Shown here one piece after another: positions 43,927 through 56,619 of a stretch of 64,000 nt of DNA. This DNA comes from Cladopsammia gracilis (taxonomy: Eukaryota > Cnidaria > Anthozoa > Scleractinia > Dendrophylliidae): the NCBI GenBank assembly GCA_022457155.1, contig JAJGOT010000342.1:700001-764000 (forward strand). Reading direction: 5' to 3'. Positions within the stretch are counted from its first letter, which is position 1; every line of letters begins with the position of its first letter. The position numbers and the translations under genes are program-made. Below the pieces are notes generated by a model. It saw nothing but the letters and a program-made list of their open reading frames with translations. It was not told where the DNA came from and searched no databases.

Positions 43927-46900
43927 ATGGCGGATGACGATAACGTTTGCCGGGTTTCAGCGCTCGAAAATGTCAATGAAGTTTTGAGTCTTTTATGGGG
44001 CGAATGCGTCAAGGAGGACATTTTTGAACGATGGTCTCAAGGTAAAGATTTGTAAGGATCCCTTTTCAAAGGGTAATCTGCTTCTATTAATTGAAAGCGA
44101 AAGGTTTCACTGGCTCATAGATCAGATAATGTTCACGAGAAAACAATACGAAGAACTGAAAGCTTGAAGGCTTGAGCTTCAAATTAAATATGTCATTTAC
44201 TTTAGGTTTTGTGTTTTCTGCGGAGGAACCTAGCGCTCTTGTTCAGGAACAGGGAGGACCATGTGCCATTATTGCATCTGTCCAGGTTTGCTAAAATAAA
44301 AAGAAAATAATATAAATTTAAAAAGGTGGCAGTGCACATTATCTGACATAATGTCAGATAATGTGCACTGCTACATAATAATTAATAATTTATCGGATTC
44401 CTTTCTACCGGTCCATGAGCAAAGATGCAGGAATGAATTCAACAATGATTCACGAATCACGCTTAATTCAGCGCTTAGTTCACAGGTCACATTAAAATAT
44501 TACACTCACAGTCATGCTAAAAGATCTTGATTAAAAATCATGAATCACAAATAAATAAAAGTCTCAATCGCGTTTCACATGAAAAGAAATAGCACTATTC
44601 ACGCTTAACGTAAAAAGTATAGCGGACCCTCAATTCAACAAGCTATTGATTTGATTTTTCAGGCATATCTTTTAAAAAGCATTCTGTTTGTAGAAGACAC
44701 ACCAGCCCCTGAAAACTGGAGGCAGTTAACAGGTAAGCTATGTAGTCAAAGATATCTAGTAATCAAACCAAATCAAACAAAAAGGCAATCAAACCAGTGG
44801 TGGATCCAGGGGGAGGGTCGGGGCGTCCGGACCCCCCCCCCCCCCCCCTTTCAGACCTGTGTCTCCCATGTGGTTCATAAAAATAATAGAATAAAATTGT
44901 TTTATACGTAGTTGCTTCACTTCCACCAATTGACTGATTGTCAAGTTTTTTACTTAACAAACACTTTTCGACTCTCAGGAATAACGGAAATGGCGTTTTA
45001 GAGTACAAAATCGGAAGATTTTTCCAGGAGACATGCACCCGAACTCCCCCTTTCAGAAATTTCTGGATCCGCCCCTGCAAACTTGATTGAATGATTGGGT
45101 GTGATAATCAAATGCAATCAAGCATAAATTTACCAATTGATTGAGTTTGATTATCAAATCAATGATTTTTACATCTTAAAAGAGCAAAATATTTAAAGGT
45201 TCATTGGTTTTAATGTTTGAAGTATCGGCTTTTTCAGAATTTAGTCTGTAGAAAGTGTGCAGTGGTTTTTGTGTGATTTAGGTCTCATACCACTGACCTT
45301 GAGCGAATAATTAACTGTGGCAAAATCTAGAAAAGGTTCCAAAGATTTGCAAAGGACCATCTTGTCTAAAGACTTACCTTCTTGGTCCTTACCCCTGACC
45401 TCTTCCTTGATGGGTCTCACTCTTTGCAATTATTACAGTGTACCACTGAAATCCCACTTACCACCCACTATTTTTCTTCCTCACATGGACTTCTGCCCTT
45501 TTTGCTCCTGTGTTCTCACCCCCAAGCTTTTAGCCAGCAGGGTGTCCTGTGGACACCCACTACAGGATGCCCAGTTTTTGAAGAAATTCATTCATGAAAA
45601 TTGCACCTAATCCTCTAAACATTTATGATGACCCTCATGACTAGTATATATTAAAAGAAATTGCTTAACATAAAGCATGGTTCTATTAAATTCTACAGAT
45701 GAGCAAGCTAGACAATTTCTTGTTTGCTCTCTTTGTGAGATGCTTAGGAATGTCAAAACTGAGAAATTTACCCTGGTGTTCCTCAGAGATCACTTGGTCT
45801 TTGCACCATGCATGACAGCAGAAAGAACAGAGACAGAAGCTGATGATCAATCCTCATCCAACAGCCCAGGTACTGCTTGATTAAGCCTTTAGCTCCCAAG
45901 AATGCCATACAAAATTCACGAAAAATCCCAAATTTCATTTTACAAAATATTGCAAAACAAATGGTACCATGCAAACATACTGCTGAAGAGGTTTCATTTG
46001 AATGGCCACACCATAGGATTTTGTTGACAGACACAAAAGTTAGAACAAATGGTACCATGCAAAAGTACTGCTGAAGAGGTTTCATTTGAATGGTCACACC
46101 ATAGGATTTCATCCACAGACTCAAAAGTTAGAACAAATGGTACCATACAAAAGTACTGCTGAAGAGGTTTCATTTGAATGGGCACATCATAGGATTTCGT
46201 CCACAGACTCAAACGTTAGAACAAATGGTACCATGCAAAAATACTGCTGAAAAGGTTTCATTTGAATGGTCACACCATAGGATTTCATCAACAGACTCAA
46301 ATGTTAGAACAAATGGTACCATGCAAAAGTACTGCTGAAGAGGTTTCATTTGAATGGTCACACCATAGGATTTCATCAACAGACTCAAATGTTAGAACAA
46401 ATGGTACCATGCAAAAGTACTGCTGAAGAGGTTTCATTAATGGTCACACCATAGGATTTTATCCACAGACTCAAACGTTAGAACGACATTCTATGCCTCC
46501 ATGATGTTATTGACTCTGGGAGTGAAAGGCTTAAATGATTGGCTGCCCAGAAAGTCAGACATGCTTCATGCATCTGTTGCAGGTAAAATCCATTCTTAGG
46601 TTGAGTCAGTAGTCAATATCGGTGAATGTGTACCCAGTGTTCAATCTAGGTAAGCTAACGGTCACCCCTAGCAGCCAGTGGTGTGATGGTTAGCTTTGTG
46701 TTAGAGTTTGCTAGGGTTAGCTTTGTGCTGGGGCAAGGGTGCGCTTAGCTACAGTACAATGTAGATTGAATACTGGGTACATATTTAAGCTACATTGAAT
46801 ACTCATCTAACCTGAGGCCTGATTTTACCTCCACGAGACCACATGGACCACGGGTCTTTCAATAACAGCACAAGGTAATCCTGGTATCCACAATGTATGA

Positions 46901-49900
46901 ACCTTACATGTACTTACCACTCACCTAACTTGGTTTTCTGTTTCTAACTGTAGATTCAAGTTCCCCTGATTATCACAAGTCAGTTTGTGTTCAAGAACTT
47001 ACTTCGCTATCTAGTGAAATGTTCCACTCAAAACTTTGGTATGTTCTGACATTCTATTGCTTAGTTTTAATCACCCTGATATTTCTTTTTTAACAAGCAG
47101 CTGTAGAGTTAATTTCAAATTTGACATTTCACCTGAATTTTCGTCAATTTAAACATTGTCCTTTGCAGTAAGCAGAGAAAATCCACAAAAATTTGGTTTT
47201 ATTTTTGGTGAATTGGCCACCATGCATAAAGATATTCAAAAGCTGACATTTTGAGTACTAGTCTTTTGTCAGTGCAAATCAAAGAAATGGGGGTTGTGTA
47301 CGGTTTAAATATGGAATTATGGAGCTACATGTACATGTATGCTACTGGTGGAGACAAAAAAAATGGTTGAATAAAAAGCATTTGTTGATTCCGTGGGGAA
47401 TAAGAGTGCCAATTTTTTTTTTGGAGGGGGAGGGGGGTGGGGAGGATTGTAATCTGGTATCCAGTTAGCAAAGGCCTGCATCCCCCAGCCTGTTAGTGTA
47501 GTACTTACAAATCACCAAATGAGGGCTTCGTTACTATCTTTTAGAACCAAAGGCTCTTTACCTTTTTTAACCCATGAATACGCGAAGCGTTGCATGAACA
47601 TGTTATAGAAGACAGGGACAAGTATACAATTTTCACTCGTTCCTTCCTTCCTTCCTTCCTTCCTTCCATCCTTCTGTTGACTGTAAACTTTTCTTGGTAA
47701 TTCCACTGACCAGTGCATAAGGCCTGCATATATTTTGTTCACTTCAAATGTGATAGATAGGTAACGGTGACCTGCCTTACATAGGGGATGGCATTGGAGG
47801 GAGGGGAGGGGAGGGTGGGGAGTTGACGCAGAAGGTGGGGGGAGGGGTCAATGGAGCAAAACACAGGGGGCTGGATCTGGAGGTTGTTTGCTATTCACAA
47901 GTTGGTTCATAGCAGCCTTTAATTAAAGTGCACATGAAGTGAAATTTCACTACCATTATGTTTTAGGGTTTTATGTTGTTTTATTTTTTTACCTTTATTT
48001 CATTTTCAGTCATTTTTACTCTTTTGCGTGAAGAGGATCCACTATTTTAAGCGGTTTCAAAACTCCTGCCAGGGCCTGAAATTTGCGACATTTTGAGCGC
48101 GGCGAAAAAGGTACAAATAATGTATTTGTGATGTCATTCGTGTGTTCGATCACAACAAAACCTGGCAGAGAAGGGAACAAACCCGGGCAAATATATGCGT
48201 TGCTTTCAAACATATTTAATCGAAAGAATCCTTCCACAAGTTGCCAAAACTCCACTGTAAAAGAAGTAAAACGCTCAGTTGTAAACTAGAAATCAGGTCC
48301 TTGTCTATGACCAACTTGCATTGCTTGTTGAAATATGTTCCCGCCACTTCAAGTGACTTATTTACCCATCAAAATAATTATTAAAACACCTATTTTCAGA
48401 TTATTGAAAAAAAAATGGCAGTAAAATTTCACTTCATGTGTGCTGGCACTTTAAGTCTTATAGTGAACATCTGTACATACTAACATACACTGGGTTAACT
48501 TTCATTTCTTTTTCTAATTAAAGTCAGGTCCAATGCTGTGTTTCAGAGGATGTTAGCCAAGTCATCAACAAGAACATAGCTATGTTAGAGGGACGATTTG
48601 GTGTTCTCTTATTTCTTTATTCAATACTGTTAACCAAGGTACAGTGATAACACACTCACTCTTCTGGTTTGCTATCAAAAATAAACAAAATTGGTATTTT
48701 CACGACCATAATAGCAAGTCACGTTCTGGAAGTAATGTACTAAAATTATGTTGTTGTTTTTTTTTCTTCAAAGGGTATAGAAAGTGTCAAATCTGAAATG
48801 GAAGATGTTGGGGAACCTTTAGTGGATGTAAATTTTGGGCATGGAAGGTACGGAAACTAGTGCAGCCCCCTGAAATGTCTCACAAATTGCCAGCTGCCGG
48901 CACATTTTGAGAGGGCTGTACTCATTTTCATATGAAAGGTTGTGCACCTAGGCTCGCTTTGATAGAGAGGCTAAAGGCAACTCGGAAATGGCCTGTTGGG
49001 GCCAAAGGGTTAATTCCTAAGGCCCTATGCTTTCTTTTCCTCAATTACTGTTGTTCTGTTGGTAGATTTTGGCATATAAAAAAAATCATATTGTGCAATA
49101 GGTAATGTACAGTAGTTGAGAAATAAAAACAGTGATAAATAAAGAAACTTAAGATGATGCTTTCAACATTGCTGCTCATAGCAGCACACAGAAAGCATGT
49201 CACACATGAACCTAGTATATGGCCTACATGTACATGTAGCTTGTCGCGAGTCTCTTGTACATTGTAGCTCAGTGGTAACAGCATCTGACTGATGCATGGA
49301 GGGTCATCGGGTTGATTGTGCAGTTCCAGAAAATATCCATACTCTCCCCACAGAAGGTTTTTTGTTTTGCATCCCCCATTCCCCCAGGAAATTCCAGTTT
49401 AGCTTCATACTTTGCTTCTAAAATGTTGGCTTTTAAGACCCCCTCCCCCTAGGAATTTCCAATGACCTTACATGGGGTGGGTATGGATTTTTTCTAGAAC
49501 TACACATTTGTGTCAGGAAGACAGATTTTTTTTATTCCATGCTTGTGATGAACATAACAGTACATATTTCCCATAAAAAAACAATGATGGTGTATGTTAG
49601 TTGTAATGGACAATTCTTTTTAATAGAAGTCACACTTAACATGTGGTTTTTGCTATGTTAATGCATGTAGTTACCAGTGTCATTTTTTTGCAGTCAAACT
49701 TTGATTAATCTGATGCTGACTGGAAATAGTGTATCGAACATCTGGGACTCCTCTAGAACACTATCAGGGTTAGGTAAAATTTGCAAGTAGTTTAAACAAA
49801 TATTTTTAATTCATTTTTTATCATTATATAAAAATAGTTCGATTTTTGTGCTTTTGCTTTCTGTGAAACATTTAATTTAGTTTAATACCGAATTGTGCCA

Positions 49901-52900
49901 GGTAATTTTGTTGAAGATTTTCTAAAATTCTCCGAATATTGTCCGAAGGTTGTACAAACGTTTCCAATCATTTTTCAAGACTTTCCAAAGATTACTGAAG
50001 ATTTCCGAGGAACAGATCCTAAGATGTTTTGATTGTATACCAATACCTTTTATAATTTGTTTAATTTGTGTAATAAACTGTATTAACAGCTGTCCAGGGT
50101 CATTTTAGAGGATAAATGTAAGGGTTTTCTGTAAGGATCACCAATCATATTGTACGTACATGTGTAATAATGCATGGGATGTCCATAAACAATGTAAGGT
50201 GTCTGTTACCATAATATTTATTGGAATAAGTGCCCTGTGCACTTATTTAATTTTGGGATCTTGAGAGTGGGCACTTATTCGAGGTGGGCGCTTATTCAAC
50301 ATTTTTAGAGAATAACAAAACAAAGGAATTAACAAGTTCATTTCGCTTCAACCAACAAAACAAAGTGCAAAAGTGAACATGAACAAAGTATTAACAGTAA
50401 CTGTCAGTCAAGGAATTTAATTCTATTTCGAAACAGAATTGATGCTCCTCTTGCTTCATGCTAGGCTAGTACAAAAATGTTTTTGAACTAGGTAAGGTTG
50501 GGGAGGGGAGTTGCCCAGGTGGGTGCTTATTCAAGGTGGGCACTCAATAGTACTGTTATATTGTGTTTTGCAGAGCTGAGAGGTATTCCTAAACAGTCTT
50601 CTATAGGATTTTTAACACTTTTAGAAGCTCATAGATACTGTGAGGTGAGCTCAAAATGTTCTTTGAACTGTTATTTGTTTTTAAACTGTCCACTCATCAT
50701 CAGAGATTTGTGGGAAAATAATTGAGATGGGATGATGGTAAAATGCCCAGGCAACATTCTTATTTGGTTTTCACTTATGTCCAGAAATGCACGTAACTCG
50801 GACCTTGGGCACTTCATATTACACACAATTATTTGTAATTTCCATATGACTTCATGTTTGACAGAATTGCTTGTGTTTAGGTGAGAATTAGGGCTAGGGG
50901 ACACTTCATGATAAAGAGCATCAATCTCATTAGCATGCATTTCTGGACATACCTCTTGGTTTGACCAAACATTTGCTCATACTGATTTCACAATTGTTTT
51001 AAAAATTATATTGTATTTATGGAACACATTAAAAGTGACTTAATTGACAATAAAAATATCGAAATGAGATGTTCCATTTAATATAAATACCCACTTAAAA
51101 CCTACAAAGTAATTTTGTTATGGTCAAACTGGATGTTCTTTAGCGGGCAACTTTGCAAACTTCTGTCGCAACATTGGTATTTTGATTGACAGTTTACTTT
51201 GAGCAAGTTGGAAGTTACGCGAGCAAGTTCCTATTTCAAACTTGTTGTCAGTTGCAAATTGCGAATTTTGTGAAAACACTTCCTTCTTCAGTTATGGATC
51301 ACATACATCGCTATAATACCACCCCGGTTGAGAAAAGAGAGAGAATAATTGCCTTGTGGTCGTCTGGTGTAAAACAAGAACAAATCGCAGGCATTGTTGG
51401 ATTATCAAGGCAAACTGTACCCAATATTTTAAACAGATTTTTACAACACGAGACATATTTTCCCAGTAAACCTTGCTGGAAGGAACGGACAGTTTCTACT
51501 CCTGACATTGTAGAGTTTGTGGAGTACTGCAAGGTAACCAAACCAGGTACTTTCAAATCAGAAATCCGGCAACTGACAATAAGTTTGAAATAGGAACTTG
51601 CTCGCGAAAGTTGCAACTTGCTCGCACAACCTCCAATTTGCTCGAAGCAAACTGTCGATCAAAATACCAATGTTGCAGCGGAAGTTTGCAAAGTTGCCCG
51701 CAAAAGAACATCCGGTTTGACTGTAAACAACAGAGTTGTAAGCGGAATAGACCGATTCCGATATATTAAAATTCATACTTGGCTCCGAGGCTTAGGGGAA
51801 TAAAACAAAAGAAATCGCATCGAGGTTCAGGGATGAATAATTAATTTGTTTTGTTTTATTCCTGTAAGCCTCAGAGCCAAGTATGAATTTTGATATATCG
51901 GAATTGGTCTATTGTAAGCTCAATGAAATGAGAGTCGCAAGAATGAGACAGTTTCCATTTTCTTGTGATAATTGCGCTTATGATGCTTGGACTCTGTCAC
52001 TTACGATCTAGTGAAAACTAGATTGTCAAAGTAGCAAGCAGGCATTCCCACACCTTTACAATAGAGATATTGTATACTGATTCTGGTGTGTTTTTATTTA
52101 TAGGTAGGCAACTTTTTCAAATCTCCAATGTTTCCAATATGGCTCCTTGCAAGTGAAACACATCTGACAGTGTTCTTCTCCCAGGTAAAATAGCAGTGAA
52201 AAACTAATATCAAATATTAATGTAGTAGGTTTTGCCCCCTTGCAAATTCAGCCCTTATATATTCACCCCATACCATACCATATGCAGCCTAGGGACATTA
52301 TGGTAAAGGAACTTAGCTGTTGTCAGAAATGTTACTTTAAAGCAAACGGATCTAACAGCCATCTCATCCACAGTCCACAGATCAGTTTTAATTTTCCATA
52401 CTGAGTTTGAAGTCAACAAAGAATTGAAGAGTAAAACAGATTTAAATGACCAATGAAAACATCTTAGCGTGACATAAATATGCATTGTGTGAAACAAGAC
52501 TGCACTATGTCTAGACAACTGGATGACGTGATTTATATACTGGGGAATTAAAAAAAAGTTTACCACAGAAATCATCTTTTAATACTTAATGCACTGGGGA
52601 ATTGAAATAGTTTAGAAATGAGTGAAAGTTTGCATATCTTTCCCCATGTACTATACCTCGCTCAAGATAAAAATGTGCCCGACACGTTTTTATAGCACTT
52701 CGTGTCTGGAAACCCGAGAACAAATCAAATTAGCAAAATACAGTAATCGCTTTGAGTTGTAGCGTTTTAAAGCTGATTCGGACGTTCAAATTTAGATGTC
52801 GTAAAAAATTCGACAATTCATTTTATTACCAAATGGTTTCCATATTTAGATAGCCAGCTCTATAAGCTTTAATTTGATATCTGGGTTAAGGTATATTAAG

Positions 52901-55900
52901 TGTAATCTTAAGGCGCTAGAGCTGTTATACTGGCGACACCCCCGAAGGTACACTCATGTAACCTTAAACAAACAAACAAACAAAGTCGATTTAACTCTAA
53001 CAGAAAGCTTTATGCAAGGCATGACAGTTAGCTTTGTGTTAGGGTTAGGGTTAGCTTACTTAGATTTCAATACTGCATGTATATTGAATACTGGTTACAA
53101 CCTAAGAACGGATTTTACCTACAACATATACACTGTGTAGGAGTTTATGAGAGTGTGATCCCCCTCCTGGGCTTTGTACCTACCAGTTATAGTTATAAAT
53201 TGATTCTTTTTTTATTTATTTCAGGATCAAAGTTTAACTGGAACAGAAAGTGAGAGAGAGAAGGGCTTGAGAGTGTTTAAATCTCATGATCAACAGGGTA
53301 AATACAGAAGAACATAAATCTATATTGTTAAACCTCAATGTTTGACCACGGCTACCTCGCCTAATTAAGCGACCATTTTTTTTTCAAAATACCAAGTTTC
53401 TTCCAGTTGTATCGTTATAGTTGAAATCTCTCTTAAGCGCCCATTTCTTGTAAGCGACCATCTCTTGTAAGTGACCACTTTTTCAAAATACCAAATTTCT
53501 TCCAGTCAAATCACCACCCTCCCGTAAGTGACCACCTCTCTTAAACGACTGAAACAACTTTCAACGCTGGTGATTGGTTTTTAATAACCTCCGGTGAGCG
53601 ACCACTCGCCAGACAGATGCAAATTGAATGACGTGTTACGTTTGAACTCAAATAAAATGAAAAAATTGTCCCTTGCATCCAACTTCTACATGATAATGAT
53701 ACAACTTTTTGCACTGGTAGGTGCTTTATACATTGAAATTACTACTGACAGGTTCACCACCTGTCGTAAGCGTCCACCTTTCCTTTGGTTAGTGACTGCT
53801 TTTTCAAAATACCAAATTTCTTCCAGTTAAATCACTATAGTTGAAACCTCTTGCAAGCCTCCACCTCTCGTAAGTGACTGCGATCACTTTCAACACTGGT
53901 AATTTGCATTTTTCTATTGTTTTTTTTATTAACCTCTGGTAATCGACCACTCGCCCATATCTCGCTATCGCTACAGACGCAAATTGAATAACGTGTCACG
54001 TTTGAACTCAAATAAAACAAAACATTTGTCCCTTTCATCAAACCTCTACATGATACAACATTTTGTGCCGATACTTGTAGGTGCTAATTATTAATTATAC
54101 ATTGAAATAATACTTATTACGGGTTCACATGATTCAAAGCTTCGACCGCCTGTGGCCTGACCCCTTGTAAGGGACCTCTTGCCATAAGCGACCACCTTCC
54201 TTCAGTTGGCTTTTCATTTAGGTTGGTCGCTAGCTGGAGGTTCAATGTTACTATGCACTTATTGACTGAGTGGGAGGGCCGGGTGGGAAAATATTTGGCT
54301 CGAGGTCATGGCGTACGGGCCGAGTGCAGCGAGGCTGAGAGCCAAATATTTTCCTGTCCGGCCTGACCTAACTCAGTCAATAAGTATTTTATTAAATTAT
54401 AATAATTATGACTAGAAAGTACAAGAACAGTCGTACAGTGCAAGGTCGCTTGAACTCGAGCGGGGCTGGATGGCTTTTTCCAGACCGGCTCACGTAAACC
54501 CGTCCGGCCCTGCTCACGTCAGCTTGTGATTCTATTTTCTGTAGGATTGTGTCAGCGGGGCTGTACGGTCATATTATAATGTAGTTTACATGATGGTCCC
54601 AGTTATTATTTCAAGGTGCTGTATTTTCATTTTTCATAATCATGGTATTTTTCTTGCACAGACAATGGCTTCATAACAAGTGATAAACTTGGAAATGTTT
54701 TAGAAGACCTTGGACTTGTTTCTGATCCGGAATAGTAAGTTTATCACATTGTGTATCCATTTATTTAATTTTTATATGTCAGAAACATCTGGTTTAGCAT
54801 GCAAATTACAGCTAGATGATGATGATAACTTTTAATTATTTAAATTGGGTTGTTGGGGCTGATTAAGCCTCAGCTAGATTAAACAGAGCCCAGTGTTTTT
54901 AACAAAATAAAATGACTGATAACAGAGTCTGACATTACCGTACATGTACATGAAGACAAGCTATGAACCCCGGGGGGGGGGGGGGGGTGGGGGGGGGGGG
55001 GGGGGGGGGGGGGGGGTACTCCCTTTAATGGGCTATACTGGGATGCTCCACCCGAAAGGGGTACCTTTTCATTTGAAATTCATAGTCTAGATTTGATTTT
55101 GTCAAAACACAAATAAAAATACAAAGAAGTGAACTTGAGCAAAACAAAATACTTCACGAATCACATTTAATTCAGCACTTTGTTCATGGGTCACGTTAAA
55201 GTAAAAAATGCATTTGATTTCACAAACACATTAAAAGATGGAAAAGCATGAATCATGAATAAATAAAAGTCTCACATCATGTTTCACAGGAAACGACAGA
55301 AATAGCCCTATTCATGACATATAAAGTATAGGGGACCCTCTGTATCAGTTTTTTCAGTTTGTGACTAAAAGTGAAAGTAGGGGGTCTCACTTAGTATGAA
55401 TTGAGTTTTATAATAATTATTATTGTTTTTATTCTCTTCAGTGTCTCCTTTATGAGGGAACGTCTTGACCAAGATTCCATAGGAATTATTCTTCTGCAGA
55501 ATTTTGTGGCAGAATTTTTTCCTGGCGAGGTATGTTTTAATCCTTATAGTGGCCAAGTTTTTTATAGAACTGAAAAAAATGTTCCAAATTCCGTTTTGGT
55601 AGGAATAATTGAAAACCTGCAAGTCATGTAACAGCACTAAATTAGATTTAGCCTAGACTTTGCACAGACAGTAATCAATTAATGCAATATTAATGCCATA
55701 TGAGAAGGTATTGCTGATGTTCACCAGCAATAGCAAAGCGCACAAATGACGTCAGCACTCATGTTTGTCTGAGTTTATAATTTATTCTTGTTTATTCTTG
55801 CATTTCTGACAATAGAAATTCGTTATTAGGAATCCCCTGAGAGTCACTTTTGGTTTGTTTGTCTGAGTTTTAGTTCTATAAATAGTAATTGTGCGCTTCG

Positions 55901-56342
55901 CTATTGACTTCAGTTGGTGACTGGTATTAATCTTTGCTTAACATTTCACTCCTGACTGATATTCATTATAATTGCAGGATATGTCTGCATGTGATAATAT
56001 CAAGCCATTTAAAGCTTTTCATTACAATGGACTCGGCATAAGAGAGGAAGATGGAACAAAAAAAGTAAGCGGACAACAATAATTTATTAGTGCACTATTT
56101 TCAAGGGCAGATCCAGGGGAGGGGTTGGCACTCTCGGGAGTGAAAGGGTTAAATTGACATATAATGTTAACCTTGTGCTCTGTTTTGTTGTACTATAGAT
56201 TGTATACACAGAAGGACTTGCTTCCATAGAGCCATCAGACTTTAGCCACATTGCAGAACAACAGATTGTATCCTGTCTGAAGACCAAGTGGCCAGGAGTG
56301 TGGGTAGACTGGCAGGGAAAACATATACCATCATTAAACTGA
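43927..56342 (+). CDS. MINDY3: Ubiquitin carboxyl-terminal hydrolase MINDY-3
   Basis: Fifteen exons: 43927-44041, 44206-44285, 44663-44732, 45699-45869, 46954-47038, 48524-48638, 48774-48847, 49694-49773, 50574-50644, 52104-52184, 53225-53297, 54662-54734, 55442-55529, 55978-56064 and 56199-56342. All have GT-AG borders and agreeing phases, giving 468 residues (human about 445). MINDY-3 (FAM188A) is a cysteine deubiquitinase that trims Lys48-linked chains. Visible signatures are WSQGFVFS, the catalytic GGPCAIIASVQ (Cys58), FGVLLFLYSILLTKGIE, INLMLTGNSVSNIWD, GFLTLLEAHRYCE, the catalytic His307 in SETHLTVFF, an EF-hand-like segment and the C-terminal LKTKWPGVWVDW. An in-frame ATG at 43846 would add 27 residues; the later start fits known N termini better. 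The gene is intact and likely functional. Confidence 0.95.
44206..44285 (+). CDS. MINDY3: MINDY3 exon 2, catalytic cysteine
   Basis: Encodes GFVFSAEEPSALVQEQ and then GGPCAIIASVQ. The cysteine in GGPC is the nucleophile of the MINDY family. The exon enters in phase 1 and leaves in phase 0. Confidence 0.93.
44797..45078. mobile_element. MITE with GGATCCAG/CTGGATCC termini in a MINDY3 intron
   Basis: GTGGATCCAGGGGGAGGGTC is mirrored by TTTCTGGATCCGCCCCTG. It contains a long C tract (44831-44848) with CCTTTCAGACC beside it. It lies in the intron after exon 3. Confidence 0.7.
45881..46534. mobile_element. TTAA element carrying an 88-bp minisatellite
   Basis: TTAAGCCTTTAGCTCCCAAG at the left is mirrored by CTCTGGGAGTGAAAGGCTTAA at the right. 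Between them ACAAATGGTACCATGCAAAA and TTTCATTTGAATGGTCACAC repeat about six times with a period of 88 bp (first interval 86). A relative lies at 27770-28420. It begins 12 bp after MINDY3 exon 4, immediately beyond its 5' splice site. Confidence 0.8.
47640..47668. repeat. (TTCC)n microsatellite
   Basis: Seven TTCC units in a MINDY3 intron. Confidence 0.9.
47923..48454. mobile_element. TTAA-flanked element in a MINDY3 intron
   Basis: TTAAAGTGCACATGAAGTGA is mirrored by TCACTTCATGTGTGCTGGCA followed by CTTTAA. No transposase. It lies about 70 bp upstream of exon 6. Confidence 0.75.
49200..49320 (+). mobile_element. Dispersed copy of the 71-bp array SINE
   Basis: CATGAACCTAGTATATGGCC, GCGAGTCTCTTGT, GTAGCTCAGTGGTAACAGCA and GGGTCATCGGGTTGATTG give the same order of linker, A box and degenerate B box as at 18540-19880, but with only one head unit and a short CATGTA insertion. 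Confidence 0.7.
51121..51723. mobile_element. Tc1/mariner-type element with long TIRs and TA target duplication
   Basis: A 603-bp element flanked by TA on both sides. TGGTCAAACTGGATGTTCTT and GCGGGCAACTTTGCAAACTT at the left return in reverse complement at the right (AAGTTTGCAAAGTTGCCCGC, AAGAACATCCGGTTTGACTG), with arms of about 120-150 bp. The TA duplication and CAGTCAAAC-type ends support the Tc1/mariner superfamily. It is in the MINDY3 intron between exons 9 and 10. Confidence 0.85.
51186..51596 (+). pseudogene. Transposase DNA-binding-domain remnant (paired-like helix-turn-helix)
   Basis: A frame of 135 codons inside the Tc1-type element contains EKRERIIALWSSGVKQEQIA, then GIVGLSRQTVPNILNRF, then RTVSTPDIVEFVEY. 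This is the N-terminal helix-turn-helix of Tc1/mariner transposases. The catalytic DDE/D domain is absent and the frame runs into the terminal repeats at both ends, so the element cannot move by itself. The segment might still make a DNA-binding peptide. Confidence 0.7.
51746..51913. mobile_element. Hairpin MITE, family of 2248-2408
   Basis: AATAGACCGATTCCGATATA and TCATACTTGGCTCCGAGGCT return in reverse complement, ending CGGAATTGGTCTATT. It lies 22 bp from the Tc1-type element. Confidence 0.85.
52104..52184 (+). CDS. MINDY3: MINDY3 exon 10, catalytic histidine
   Basis: Encodes VGNFFKSPMFPIWLLAS and ETHLTVFFSQ in phase 0 at both sides. The histidine in SETHLTVFF is the general base of the catalytic pair with Cys58. 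Confidence 0.93.
53225..55529 (+). CDS. MINDY3: MINDY3 exons 11-13, EF-hand-like segment
   Basis: Exons 53225-53297, 54662-54734 and 55442-55529 encode LRVFKSHDQQ, DNGFITSDKLGNVLEDLGL, VSDPEY and then DSIGIILLQNFVAEFFPGE. This corresponds to the EF-hand-like insertion of human MINDY3. The DNG turn is kept, but a full set of calcium ligands is not obvious, so calcium binding is uncertain. Confidence 0.9.
53320..54250. mobile_element. Transposon made of repeated AAGCGACCA units
   Basis: TTAAACCTCAATGTTTGACC at the left is mirrored by CTGGAGGTTCAATGTTA at the right. The interior has two rough copies of TTTTTCAAAATACCAAATTT plus CTTCCAG and many AAGCGACCAC words. It looks like a decayed pogo-like element with internal duplication, in the intron after exon 11. 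Confidence 0.6.
54256..54385. mobile_element. Foldback MITE with CTTATTGACTGAGT termini
   Basis: ACTTATTGACTGAGTGGGAG and GGGAAAATATTTGGCTC are mirrored by GAGCCAAATATTTTCC and TAACTCAGTCAATAAGT. Confidence 0.8.
54971..55016. repeat. Long G homopolymer
   Basis: More than 40 G with a single T. Similar G or C tracts occur at about 25405, 25505, 25604, 30277, 44831, 56904, 58198, 62430 and 62497. Confidence 0.95.
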
Positions 56343-56613
56343 AAGAAGCTTAATCAAATATAAGGGGGCAATGCACCTGAATTGGAATGAAAATGTATGA
56401 GTTTTAAAGGGACAATGTTACGGCTGAAATATTGTGTTTTCATGATTATGGGCTGGAGCTTGCTTAAGCTGACTTTATTGTCTTGAAATTGAAAGAAACC
56501 ATCGGCAAAAGTGATAGAAGCAAAGAAATATGAACTAAACAGACAAAATAACGGCTAGAAAAGTCAAAATTTCACAAGAATGGCAAGCTTGATTTCAGTC
56601 TTGACTGCCTGTC

Positions 56614-56619
56614 AATAAA
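56614..56619 (+). terminator. Poly(A) signal of MINDY3
   Basis: AATAAA about 270 bp after the stop codon. A second AATAAA near 58083 could mark a longer 3' end. Between 56.6 and 58.6 kb I see no gene. Confidence 0.55.

Noticed and set aside
53035..53060. TTAGGGTTAGGGTTAG as an interstitial telomere
   Set aside because: Only two to three units, inside a dispersed repeat also seen near 46700.
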